From the NCBI GenBank assembly GCA_964518595.1, contig CAZFHA010000005.1, positions 92,239-156,238 on the forward strand: a stretch of 64,000 nt of DNA, read 5' to 3'. The notes beneath the pieces were generated by a model, which did no database searches, was not told where the DNA came from, and saw only the letters and a program-made list of their open reading frames with translations. Positions 45,018-54,318 of the stretch are shown here, one piece after another. Position numbers and translations under genes: made by a program. Source of the stretch: CAZFHA01 sp964518595. GTDB taxonomy: Bacteria > Bacillota > Clostridia > Saccharofermentanales > Saccharofermentanaceae. Positions within the stretch are counted from its first letter, which is position 1, and each line of letters begins with the position of its first letter.

Positions 45018-47222
45018 CTAGTCATCCTGCTCTTTCAGACCTTGAACAATGTCCAGTCGGTTTACTCTTCTATCAGTAAGTAGAGCCATAAGCGTGGCAA
45101 TGATAATCACAGTAATAATTGCAATCATATAACTGCTGGAAGCAATATAGGGCTGCATGACAAAATTATCAGTCGAGAACTCTCCCTTTATTGCCTTAAG
45201 AAGAAAGTTAGCTAAAAGGCAACCAAGGGGCAGGCCAAGGGCTAATTGGAGCAACATTTCTTTTAGATTGGCAGAGAAGACCCTGCGCCGTCCATAACCC
45301 ATTATGCTCATAAACATGTACTCAAATTCTTTGGTAGAAAGGCTGATAAGTCCCACGGAATAGAGAACGACTAGACCCAGAACCACAGAAAAAGCAATTA
45401 GAAAAACAATCAATATGCCCATACTTTCCATGATGGTTTCAAAACTTTGACGATCGTCCTCGCGGGTAGAGAAGGTATGACCATCCTTTTGCAATTCTTT
45501 AACCACCTCCGGAAGCCGGGTGCTTTGTCCGTAAAGGGTGTTATAGACTTGGGGAAGATCTGGGTTAAGGCTATGGAGATATTCATAGCTGGTAAAAATA
45601 TTAAGCCCCATTACCTGAGGAATGATACCGGAAACGACTGTCTTATAGCCATCTACTTCTAAGTTATCCCCAATGGTGACACCCCATTGCTCTGCCAAAT
45701 ATGCTGGAACAATCACACCGGTATTGAGCATTTCACTGGGCAAATTAACCATGTCAAAGTTGTTTTCACAGATTACCAATAACGTATCCTTTTCTAGAAC
45801 TCTTACGGGTAGACTTAGAGCTTTATAACTTTTATCTAAGTCCTTGGCAATCGTTGCGGTCTGGGAAAGCGGCTGCGGCGGCAAGTCAATGATAATATCA
45901 TAGCGAGCAAAGGACGCCATGTGTTGATCTAGGGTATGGGAAACGGAGTTATAAAAGCCTAAAGAAAAGGCGAGTAGGGCGCAGGAGGCAGCCATCCCTA
46001 AGACTACCACTAAGATACGCCATTTACCCTTCACCATACCCTTGATGGTGTAACGCGTATTGAATGAAGTCTTTTTCCAGAGGGGCAAGCCTTCAAGTAA
46101 AAGTCGCTTGCCTTGTTTGGGCACTTTGGGGCGTAAGGCAAGCGCCGGAAAAAGCTGTGCCACAGGCAGGAGTGAAAAGACACCAGATAATAAGCTGATT
46201 GCCAGAGCACAGATCGAAGCTTGTAAAAACAAATTCCCGTAGAAACTAAAGCTCAAGCCAGGTACTTCAAACATCGCCGCAAAAAGGCCAATCATCCAAT
46301 CACCTAAGAGGAAGGCTGCACCCAAGCCCAGCAGAGAACCCAGGGTAGCCACTAAGGCGAAAGGCAATAAGTAGACTGTCAGAATAGCTCCGTCCTTCCT
46401 GCCTAAGGCTTTGAGGATGCCAATTTGTTTGCGATCTTTTTGTACCATACGGGAGAGCATCACTGCAATCATGGCACCGATCAGCAGTGCAAAGATCACC
46501 GGGAAAATATAGGCGAAGCTGCCGATTTGATCCAGATCAGACTGATATAACTGAGTAGAAAAATGATCTTTTTCGGCAATAACATCCTGAGCCTGAACCA
46601 GAGATTTAAGGTTGTCACCCTGCACCGGGTCGTTAGTGAGAAGCAGAATTTCATTAAAAGCGGTAGCGGTTGTTTGAGGCAAATATAGCACAGCAAAACC
46701 GGCGGCCTGTGCCATGGGGGTGCGGGGATTCTGGTATAAGTACATGTACTCCGGACTGGCTACCAGTCCGGTAATCTGGTAATTTTTACCGGCTAAACTA
46801 AGGGTACTGCCTACCGTAAGCCCCATAGCATCAGCACTACGTTTAAGGATGGCGCATTCTTCTTGGTTATGAGGCAAGCGCCCACTGTAGAGGTAAGGGT
46901 CATTGATACCCTCGGTCAAACTCACCAGACGGAAGACCCTATCCCCCTGACGTACTTCCTGTACCTGACGTCCTTGAACAAGATTCACGCCCTTCAGTTT
47001 TTCTAGTGCAGCAAGGGAACTCTGGCTAAACTCACCCTTAAGGGTAAAGCTGGCAAAGTGATTTTCCTGAAAATATCTCTGAGCACTTTCCTGATAGCGT
47101 AGTTTAATCGTGAATAGTGTCAAAAAGAAGCCAACCCCGATAGTAATCAGTAATAGTAAGCCAACCAATTGAGGCAGATTATGCTTGGCTTTTTTAAGAC
47201 TCAACCTAATAAGACTGTTCAT
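45018..47222 (-). CDS. FtsX-like ABC permease
   Basis: The 734-aa protein has an N-terminal helix, a large extracellular domain, three helices near 240-360 that form the first FtsX domain, a second extracellular domain (about 420-590) and three more helices. This is the layout of BceB/MacB-like permeases used for antimicrobial peptide resistance or export. It starts one base after the ATP-binding gene ends. Confidence 0.88.
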   Translation of the reverse strand: MNSLIRLSLKKAKHNLPQLVGLLLLITIGVGFFLTLFTIKLRYQESAQRYFQENHFASFTLKGEFSQSSLAALEKLKGVNLVQGRQVQEVRQGDRVFRLVSLTEGINDPYLYSGRLPHNQEECAILKRSADAMGLTVGSTLSLAGKNYQITGLVASPEYMYLYQNPRTPMAQAAGFAVLYLPQTTATAFNEILLLTNDPVQGDNLKSLVQAQDVIAEKDHFSTQLYQSDLDQIGSFAYIFPVIFALLIGAMIAVMLSRMVQKDRKQIGILKALGRKDGAILTVYLLPFALVATLGSLLGLGAAFLLGDWMIGLFAAMFEVPGLSFSFYGNLFLQASICALAISLLSGVFSLLPVAQLFPALALRPKVPKQGKRLLLEGLPLWKKTSFNTRYTIKGMVKGKWRILVVVLGMAASCALLAFSLGFYNSVSHTLDQHMASFARYDIIIDLPPQPLSQTATIAKDLDKSYKALSLPVRVLEKDTLLVICENNFDMVNLPSEMLNTGVIVPAYLAEQWGVTIGDNLEVDGYKTVVSGIIPQVMGLNIFTSYEYLHSLNPDLPQVYNTLYGQSTRLPEVVKELQKDGHTFSTREDDRQSFETIMESMGILIVFLIAFSVVLGLVVLYSVGLISLSTKEFEYMFMSIMGYGRRRVFSANLKEMLLQLALGLPLGCLLANFLLKAIKGEFSTDNFVMQPYIASSSYMIAIITVIIIATLMALLTDRRVNRLDIVQGLKEQDD

Positions 47223-47930
47223 TTACCATACCACCTGTTCTGCTGGGAGCGGAGTTGTGTTTTCTTCAATACCGGCGATTTTTCCACTGCGAATCGTCAC
47301 TACTATATCGGCCATCTTAGCGATTTCCTTATTGTGAGTAATAAAAAGCACCGAAGTTTCTTCCTGCTTTTGAATCTGTGACAACACGCCTAAGACCTTA
47401 GAGCCGGTTCTGTAGTCTAAGGCACCGGTAGGTTCATCACAGAGCAGTACTTGAGGCTTTTTGGCGATGGCGCGGGCAATTGAGACCCGTTGCTGTTCGC
47501 CACCGGATAATTGGGAAGGATAATGAGTAAGGCGATCACCCAGACCAACCAGCTCTAAAGCCTCTTGAGCCTGAGCCCTACTGCCACCGGTAATCTCAGT
47601 ACTAAATTCGACATTATCCAAGGCGTGAAGATCTGGTAAAAGATTGTAACTTTGAAAGACAAAACCAATGTTTTTGGCACGGAAAGTAGTCATTTCTGCT
47701 TTGCTAAAACCAGTAATGTCTTTGCCTTCGAAAAAAATCTTTCCCTCAGTAGGTTTATCCATACATCCAATCAGATTCAGCAGGGTAGACTTACCAGAAC
47801 CACTGGCACCTAGAATCGCAATAAATCGTTTTGGGGGCAAGTCTACATGAATTTGATCCAGAGCCGTGACCCGGCTACCGCCGCTACCATAGACTTTACT
47901 TATATTTTGGATAGAATAGAGATGACTCAT
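47223..47930 (-). CDS. MacB/LolD-type ABC ATP-binding subunit
   Basis: The 235-aa protein has Walker A GASGSGKST, signature LSGGEQQR, Walker B LLCDEPTGALD and FITHNKE. It serves the FtsX-like permease that follows. The start overlaps the regulator stop codon (ATGA). Confidence 0.93.
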   Translation of the reverse strand: MSHLYSIQNISKVYGSGGSRVTALDQIHVDLPPKRFIAILGASGSGKSTLLNLIGCMDKPTEGKIFFEGKDITGFSKAEMTTFRAKNIGFVFQSYNLLPDLHALDNVEFSTEITGGSRAQAQEALELVGLGDRLTHYPSQLSGGEQQRVSIARAIAKKPQVLLCDEPTGALDYRTGSKVLGVLSQIQKQEETSVLFITHNKEIAKMADIVVTIRSGKIAGIEENTTPLPAEQVVW

Positions 47931-48523
47931 TTTTTACCTCCAAAAACATAGGCAATCAGACTTTCCAGCATCAGTTCAAAAGTCTCTTGGATGGCATCGG
48001 AAAGCATCATGTCGGAACTGTTCAAAAAATACATAGTATGCAGATAGTTGTGAACTACACTGGGATTTACTCGGGCAGGGTCGGCACCAATCAAGAGTAC
48101 CAATTGCCTATAGGATTCCTTTTCCAAACTGGCATAATCCTGCTTCTCTTCCTGAGGCAATTTCATAAAAACCTCTGACAATCCCTTTTCCGCTTGAAAA
48201 AAGAAAGCTGTCTCCGGCCTTGAGAACAACTGGCGGATAAAGATGCGCAGACTATCCGGTAGCTTTGCGGGATCACTTTGGCTAATGAAGGTACGGGTCT
48301 GTTCCAAATAATCCTGATAAACATCCCAAACCACCCGACTTAAAAAAAGCTCTTTGGTTTCGAAATGCTTGTAAAAGGATCCCTTGGCCATCCCTGCTTT
48401 CTGAACTACTTCATCAACACTGATTTTATCCAGACCATGGCGGATGATTAAGGATTTACCCACCTCAACCAACCTATCACATTGGCGGCATTTTTCTTCT
48501 TCAGTCAGGGCTCGTGGTGTCAT
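47927..48523 (-). CDS. TetR-family transcriptional regulator 2
   Basis: The 198-aa protein carries ISVDEVVQKAGMAKGSFYKH (about 34-53), a TetR helix-turn-helix similar to that of the first regulator. It heads a three-gene operon with the ABC genes, and a long palindrome overlaps its promoter. AGGTAATA precedes the ATG. Confidence 0.9.
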   Translation of the reverse strand: MTPRALTEEEKCRQCDRLVEVGKSLIIRHGLDKISVDEVVQKAGMAKGSFYKHFETKELFLSRVVWDVYQDYLEQTRTFISQSDPAKLPDSLRIFIRQLFSRPETAFFFQAEKGLSEVFMKLPQEEKQDYASLEKESYRQLVLLIGADPARVNPSVVHNYLHTMYFLNSSDMMLSDAIQETFELMLESLIAYVFGGKK

Positions 48524-48551
48524 ATATTACCTCCTAGAAAACACAAAAAAC

Positions 48552-48608
48552 TATAGTGACTATAAAAGTTAATATAGTCACTATATGCTGAATGCATAAA
48601 ATTGTCAA
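48552..48608 (-). promoter_or_regulatory. Promoter with TetR operator, module 2
   Basis: On the minus strand TTGACA (48608-48603) and TATAGT (48585-48580) are spaced by 17 nt. The perfect palindrome TATAGTGACTATA-N8-TATAGTCACTATA (48552-48585) starts inside the -10. Its core TGACTATA-N8-TATAGTCA matches the operator of module 1. Confidence 0.8.
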
Positions 48609-48663
48609 TGCTATTTTTAAAAAATACAGTCTCCTGGTTCTGGGTTCCGTTTGTTATTGTGAA

Positions 48664-48789
48664 TGCAAGGAGATGTACTCCATTCTTTACCCAGAAAAAA
48701 GACTAGACTATATCAAATGCGAATCACTAAAGATAGGACAGCGCATGTTGGAAACAGTACCAGCAAAAAACTGCCACGCTGTTTGTTAG
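48664..48789 (+). pseudogene. Truncated copy of the 5' end of the radical SAM (SplB-like) gene
   Basis: About 120 nt match the first 40 codons of the gene at 53.2 kb, including GACTATATCAA and ATGTTGGAAACAGTACC, with substitutions and a one-base deletion near the start. The similarity stops after the codons for VPAKN. No radical SAM cysteines remain. It lies upstream of array 3. Confidence 0.7.
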
Positions 48790-48946
48790 ATGATTTTTCT
48801 ATCATTTAGTGGAGGATTATTATAAAAGAAGAGGGACTTTTCTCTAGTATTTTCTTTAACTATTTTTAATTAAAGTGCCTAGCCAGCTTCGTTTCTGGCT
48901 ATGAAAACTACCAATGTTGAAGTAAATTAGAATGTATTCTGTGGCT

Positions 48947-49117
48947 GGTGCGAAACCTAAGTGGTGGGTAAAACCCTGGGAGATTCGCACCGACTTTAAG
49001 CGGAATTTAATCGACATAAGCCTCTGGAAGTTTTGGGAAGAAAAGGGTTTTGACTTTTTCTTGTTCTTGTTGCACAATGAGCTGGTAGATGCTAGATTAT
49101 TTTTATCTAGTTTTGCT
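48947..49117 (+). promoter_or_regulatory. Leader of CRISPR array 3
   Basis: The 45-nt element (GGTGCGAA 48947-48954, TTCGCACC 48984-48991) ends 126 nt before the first repeat, as in the other leaders. The proximal 50 bases equal those of leader 2. This suggests that array 3 arose by duplication of array 2 with its leader. Confidence 0.85.
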
Positions 49118-51046
49118 GTCGACTTCCTCACGGGAGTCGTGGATTGAAATATAAATTACAAAATCACGAATTAAAAAAAATTGGAGTCGACTTCCTCACG
49201 GGAGTCGTGGATTGAAATCCTTTGCATTCGCCTTGAATCGGAATTACTATCACTGTCGACTTCCTCACGGGAGTCGTGGATTGAAATCTGATAAAACGGT
49301 TTTTACAAGGGAATATTTGTGCGTCGACTTCCTCACGGGAGTCGTGGATTGAAATGCTGGTTATTACAGCCTTAAAATTTGCCGGGGTTGTCGACTTCCT
49401 CACGGGAGTCGTGGATTGAAATTGGTACAGCCATAACGAGCTTACCGGATAATCTGTCGACTTCCTCACGGGAGTCGTGGATTGAAATCGGTTCTGTATC
49501 TGCTTCTTGTTCGGTTACTGTGTCGACTTCCTCACGGGAGTCGTGGATTGAAATTTTATGTTTATAGTATACTACATACTTACCCCAGTCGACTTCCTCA
49601 CGGGAGTCGTGGATTGAAATAGTCCAGTTATATCCAAGTGGCCGGGACTCAGGTTGTCGACTTCCTCACGGGAGTCGTGGATTGAAATGCCAAGGATGAT
49701 TCCCCATTCCGCTAAATTGTTGTCGACTTCCTCACGGGAGTCGTGGATTGAAATTGTTCCACTTTTGTCTCCTTTCTGCGGCTCAGCCGGTCGACTTCCT
49801 CACGGGAGTCGTGGATTGAAATACGGTGCAGACACTCCCTAATGTCTGCATCCATCAGTCGACTTCCTCACGGGAGTCGTGGATTGAAATCTACAAGTGC
49901 CAAAATACTAGTTAATAAATCCATGGTCGACTTCCTCACGGGAGTCGTGGATTGAAATTTCGTCATTTTTATTTATGGCTTTAGTTGCGTGAGTCGACTT
50001 CCTCACGGGAGTCGTGGATTGAAATCAAGGCCTTGTTAAAAACTCGGTTGATCCTACGTTCGTCGACTTCCTCACGGGAGTCGTGGATTGAAATACACTT
50101 GCCCCGGATTTATCTTGATTACCTATCAGTCGACTTCCTCACGGGAGTCGTGGATTGAAATCCAAGCAGGACGCAGAGGCAGGAAAGCCGCTGACGTCGA
50201 CTTCCTCACGGGAGTCGTGGATTGAAATTGCTTGACCAGGTACCGTCTTGTACAGCAGCCCAGTCGACTTCCTCACGGGAGTCGTGGATTGAAATTTCCC
50301 GGACCACGTTAAGTGCACCTCTTTGTCCTGTCGACTTCCTCACGGGAGTCGTGGATTGAAATAGCATTCGGGCGAGATGATCGCCCAGCTCAGTATTGTC
50401 GACTTCCTCACGGGAGTCGTGGATTGAAATGCCAAGCTTGGACTGTGTCAGTCCGGCGGACTTGCGTCGACTTCCTCACGGGAGTCGTGGATTGAAATCC
50501 CGGGTCGGTTATTAGCGTGACCGAGCTTGGAGCAGGTCGACTTCCTCACGGGAGTCGTGGATTGAAATTAAGTCGGTTAAGACTCATGTGAGTCTTTTTT
50601 ACTCGTCGACTTCCTCACGGGAGTCGTGGATTGAAATCCAAGGTTTGGTCTTTTTTTACAGCTTCATGGAAGTCGACTTCCTCACGGGAGTCGTGGATTG
50701 AAATTTGCTAATATACTCAAAGTTGTTTTGCTCATGTCGTCGACTTCCTCACGGGAGTCGTGGATTGAAATGTGAAGATTACGAAAAGGTTTTGGCTTTA
50801 GTCGGGGTCGACTTCCTCACGGGAGTCGTGGATTGAAATAGTTGGTTCTTTAAACTTAATTTGAGATGCAACAAGTCGACTTCCTCACGGGAGTCGTGGA
50901 TTGAAATTTCGGTAGGTTTTGCACTTGTATAAGCCTGCCCGCCCGTCGACTTCCTCACGGAAGTCGTGGATTGAAATCGTGGACTCGACTAGAGAACATA
51001 GAGGAGATCCTTGGTCGATTTCCTCACGGAAGTCGTGGATTGAATA
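49118..51046 (+). CRISPR. CRISPR array 3: 29 repeats
   Basis: The repeats are the same 33-nt I-C repeat. Repeat 28 (50945) has one change and repeat 29 (51014-51046) several, marking the distal end. No cas genes are adjacent; the cas1-cas2 genes 10 kb upstream must serve it. The spacer at 50569-50604 contains a terminator-like hairpin. Confidence 0.98.
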
Positions 51047-51248
51047 CCCAGAGTTTTTGACCGAGAATCAAATATGCGCCAAGCGATTAAGTGGAGATTA
51101 AGGCTGCGACAGTTAACAATAAATAGTTACAAGTTAATATTTAAGAAAATTTTCCTTTGTGTATATATATAAAGTGCTATGATTTTATTTGGCAGACTTA
51201 GGATACTCTAAAAATCAGATAATTTATGTTTCAACGAGGAGATTTTAT

Positions 51249-51617
51249 ATGATAAATAGTTTCTGTTGCACCAATGTCTTTACAAGAAATGCTAGAGCGC
51301 TGATAAAGTTCTACCGTGAAACACTTGATATCCCCATGCTTAAAACTGATGTTGATGACTACAATGGCGTCTATCTTGGATTCATAAAAGATGCACCATC
51401 AATTTGCATTTGGGATGCAAATGTTTGGGATTTACCTGCTAGTGGGACGATGTCGTTTGTTTTTAGTTGTGATAATCTGGACATGACATGTTTAAATCTA
51501 AAGGAAAAAGGTCTAATTCTTAATCCGCCAGAGAAATTTGACTGGGGCACATATGAATTACGTTTGAAAGATCCAGACAATAACGAGATCGTGATTGTAG
51601 AGTATCTGAACAAGTGA
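51249..51617 (+). CDS. VOC/glyoxalase-bleomycin-resistance-like protein
   Basis: I start at 51249 (122 aa), 7 nt after GAGGAG. Repeated beta-alpha-beta units with FTRNARALIKFYRETLDIPM and ELRLKDPDNNEIVIVEY are typical of the vicinal oxygen chelate fold. The final Glu of EIVIVE is the usual metal ligand. Whether it binds a metal, a drug or a substrate is unknown. Confidence 0.8.
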   Translation: MINSFCCTNVFTRNARALIKFYRETLDIPMLKTDVDDYNGVYLGFIKDAPSICIWDANVWDLPASGTMSFVFSCDNLDMTCLNLKEKGLILNPPEKFDWGTYELRLKDPDNNEIVIVEYLNK

Positions 51618-51748
51618 GATTGTTAATCACATCTTACATCCACCGCACTACTCTTTTGCCGGAGCCATAGAACAAATTTAATCAGTTCTCATTGACAAAC
51701 TAACGACGGTTGGTTACGGTAGTGCTAACAATTCTTAGGAGAGCTACT

Positions 51749-52450
51749 GTGAAGATAGTAATGATAAATGGCCAAAATCACAAAGGCAGTACTTACCATG
51801 TTGCAAAGCTACTACTCGATAATCTCAGGGGTGAAAATGAGGTGAAAGAGTATTTTCTGCCACACTCACTGAACCATTTTTGCACAGGTTGCTATTCGTG
51901 TGTTGAAGATGAAACAAAATGTCCATTTTTTACTGAAAAAAATGCGATTATGTCAGAGGTAGAGCAGGCAGACTTGCTAGTTTTCACAACGCCCAACTAT
52001 TGCATGGCACCATCAGCCCCCATGAAAGCATTTATTGACTTAACATTCACTTATTGGATGCCTCACAAACCAAGACGCAGCATGTTTAGTAAAAAAGCAG
52101 TCGTTATCTCGACAACTGCAGGGATGGGGGAAAAGCAAGCAATCAAGCCCATCAAACGCACCTTGGCTTACTGGGGGGTTCCATTTATTAAAAGTTACGG
52201 AATCAGCGTACAGGCAAGTAATTGGGATGATGTTGCCCCTGCGAAAAAAGCTAGAATTGAAAAAGATATGAAAGCGCTTGCGAAAAAGCTAGCGAAAAAA
52301 GGACCGCCCATTGTCCCCCTAAAAACTAAATTTCTCTTTATTTTGATGGCTAATATGCAAAAAGCCAACAAAGGAAGTAGTCCAGCTGAAAAAGCATACT
52401 GGGAAAAACAAGGCTGGCTTGGAAAGGAACGCCCGTGGAAAAGTTCATAA
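51749..52450 (+). CDS. Flavodoxin-like NADPH-dependent FMN reductase
   Basis: GTG at 51749 follows AGGAGA and starts VKIVMINGQNHKGSTYHVAK, the FMN-binding loop of the NADPH-dependent FMN reductase/flavodoxin-like family. FCTGCYSCV (near 50) is a cysteine motif of iron-sulfur flavoproteins. VFTTPNYCMAPSAPMKAFID is the second flavin-binding segment. The C-terminal 40 residues are basic. The redox partner is unknown. Confidence 0.8.
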   Translation: MKIVMINGQNHKGSTYHVAKLLLDNLRGENEVKEYFLPHSLNHFCTGCYSCVEDETKCPFFTEKNAIMSEVEQADLLVFTTPNYCMAPSAPMKAFIDLTFTYWMPHKPRRSMFSKKAVVISTTAGMGEKQAIKPIKRTLAYWGVPFIKSYGISVQASNWDDVAPAKKARIEKDMKALAKKLAKKGPPIVPLKTKFLFILMANMQKANKGSSPAEKAYWEKQGWLGKERPWKSS

Positions 52451-52454
52451 CAAC

Positions 52455-52477
52455 AGCTGAACAAGTGATCCTGATAA
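52455..52477 (+). repeat. 23-bp direct repeat, left copy
   Basis: The sequence beginning AGCTGAACAAGTGATC occurs again without change at 53099-53121. The two copies flank a single hypothetical gene. Confidence 0.8.
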
Positions 52478-52558
52478 ATATTCTTTACAATTATCCAAAC
52501 ATTCCCTTACAAGGCAAGAATATAGTGCTATTTTGATAATCTGGTTGTGGAGGCTATT

Positions 52559-53092
52559 ATGATTAATTTACACAAAAAAGACTTGCTTCGTTTTGAGAGT
52601 AATGAAGAACTATTTAGCGCAGCTATTCATCCAATATCAATTGAGATGCACAGTGGTAAAGGCGCTGAATATAAATTTAGACTTTATAATGCTTTGTCAA
52701 AGGGGCAAAAGGCAGCGTTTATGTTTTGGGTACTTTACACACATTCGTCGCATGAATCTCAACAGTTTTACACTTGGATTCCATATATGCGAGAACCGGC
52801 TCAAAACTATTGGGCTGAACTTACTATAGGTATGAATTTGTTTGAGTCTAATCAAATGATACAATTTATTAAGGATTGTGAGAGTGTTTTTAGTATTTTA
52901 GAAAGTGCGAATCGTAAAAGAAATAATAATTGGACATCCTTTCACAATAGTGACCTGGAGGATACTGCCATAAAACCTTATATTGATGAGCTTCATATAA
53001 AGTTTAAGAATATTGCACCGGGAACGATTGATTTAATTGGACACTATATTAGAGAGAACGTCAATGAATTTCTATCAATTTACAGCGAATAG
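52559..53092 (+). CDS. Hypothetical protein between direct repeats
   Basis: ATG 52559 follows GGAGG; 177 aa. No family is recognised. The protein has an aromatic-rich middle (AAFMFWVLYTHSSHE, WIPYMREPAQNYWAE) and no signal peptide or membrane helix. It is flanked by 23-bp direct repeats, which suggests acquisition as a small cassette. Confidence 0.6.
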   Translation: MINLHKKDLLRFESNEELFSAAIHPISIEMHSGKGAEYKFRLYNALSKGQKAAFMFWVLYTHSSHESQQFYTWIPYMREPAQNYWAELTIGMNLFESNQMIQFIKDCESVFSILESANRKRNNNWTSFHNSDLEDTAIKPYIDELHIKFKNIAPGTIDLIGHYIRENVNEFLSIYSE

Positions 53093-53098
53093 TAAATG

Positions 53099-53121
53099 AG
53101 CTGAACAAGTGATCCTGATAA
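53099..53121 (+). repeat. 23-bp direct repeat, right copy
   Basis: Exact copy of 52455-52477, starting 7 nt after the stop codon of the hypothetical gene. The following bases are also partly similar (ACAAT...), so the repeat may extend with mismatches. Confidence 0.8.
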
Positions 53122-53157
53122 GCATTTCCCACAATCATGCATAAGTTTCGCTTAATT

Positions 53158-53166
53158 TGCTATAAT
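53158..53166 (+). promoter_or_regulatory. Extended -10 promoter of the radical SAM gene
   Basis: TGC-TATAAT is a strong extended -10. It overlaps the first ATG of the downstream frame (53165), so transcription starts after that ATG and the real start codon must lie further downstream. Confidence 0.6.
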
Positions 53167-53251
53167 GAATGCAAAACTATACTCTTCCGCTCTTTTTCCC
53201 ACAAGAAGGATAGACTATATCAATTACGAATCACAAAAGATAGGAAAACTC

Positions 53252-54139
53252 ATGTTGGAAACAGTACCGGCCAAAAACATCATCACTAAAAATAAATCCA
53301 CCGCCTGGTTTGGAGCGGATTACAACATGAATATTTATCGCGGCTGCAATCACGGTTGTATCTATTGTGATAGCCGCAGTGATTGCTATCATATTCCGGA
53401 TTTTGATCATGTCAAAGCCAAGGCCGATGCCTTGGGCATAATTCGCAAAAATCTCCAGAGCAAAACTAAAACCGGGGTCATTGCTACCGGTGCCATGAGC
53501 GATCCTTACAATCCCTATGAAAAAGAAGCCCAGCTCACCAGACATGGCTTAGAACTGATTTCAGCCTTTGGCTTTGGCGCCGCTATCGCGACCAAGAGCC
53601 CTCTGGTGACAAGAGACATTGATATTTTAAAGGAAATTCAGCAGTACCAACCAGCTTTAGTAAAGATTACCATTACTACCTTAGATGACCAGCTTTGCCG
53701 TAAGCTGGAGCCAGGGGTTGCCCCTTCCAGTCAAAGATTTGCGGCTATTGAAAAACTTGCTCAGGCCGGAATCTGTACGGGGATTTTGCTCATGCCTATT
53801 TTACCTTTTATTAATGATACACCGGAAAATATTTTGGGCATTGTCCAATCTGCCCGGGAAGCCGGAGCACAGTTTATTTATCCGGCTATGGGCGTAACCT
53901 TGCGCTCTAATCAGCGGGACTACTTTTACCAACAACTAGACCGGCTGTTTCCTGGTCTGGCAGCACAATACCGGCAGCAGTTCGGTGACAAATACTCTTG
54001 CTCCAGCCCCAGAGGGCGAGAACTCTACGCTCTATTCAAAAAAGAATGTCAAAGACAGGGTCTTTTGTATCGGATGCCGGATATCATTGAACTATACCAA
54101 GGAAAGTACAAAAATCGCCAAATTAGTTTGTTTGAATAA
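53252..54139 (+). CDS. SPL-family radical SAM protein
   Basis: The frame is open from 53165, but that ATG lies inside a -10 box; ATG 53252 (MLETVPAKN, 295 aa) has AGGA upstream and matches usual family starts. YNMNIYRGCNHGCIYCDSRS contains the CxxxCxxC that holds the [4Fe-4S] cluster for SAM cleavage. ATGAMSDPYNPYEKE and the C-terminal QISLFE tail are typical of SplB-like proteins of the COG1533 group. These resemble spore photoproduct lyase, but most members have unknown substrates. A broken copy lies at 48.7 kb. Confidence 0.82.
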   Translation: MLETVPAKNIITKNKSTAWFGADYNMNIYRGCNHGCIYCDSRSDCYHIPDFDHVKAKADALGIIRKNLQSKTKTGVIATGAMSDPYNPYEKEAQLTRHGLELISAFGFGAAIATKSPLVTRDIDILKEIQQYQPALVKITITTLDDQLCRKLEPGVAPSSQRFAAIEKLAQAGICTGILLMPILPFINDTPENILGIVQSAREAGAQFIYPAMGVTLRSNQRDYFYQQLDRLFPGLAAQYRQQFGDKYSCSSPRGRELYALFKKECQRQGLLYRMPDIIELYQGKYKNRQISLFE

Positions 54140-54318
54140 GTTGTTGATTTGGCAAGCAAAAGCTTTAGTTTTGAATGTTTAGAACACGGAACTTTTCTGA
54201 TCTTTAGGAGCCAGAATCAGCCCCCATAATTGTATTATTTTAGACTTACAGGTAAAATTAAAACAGTTTGTCATTTTGGGTGTAACGTAGCTGTGGTTTT
54301 AAAATGGAGGGGTTGTCT

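Noticed and set aside
51155..51175. Second possible target of the crRNA-like guide (TTTGTGTATATATA upstream of the glyoxalase-like gene)
   Set aside because: Only seven guide bases match before mismatches that are not at flipped positions, and the flanking bases are TCC rather than TTC; AT-rich chance is likely.
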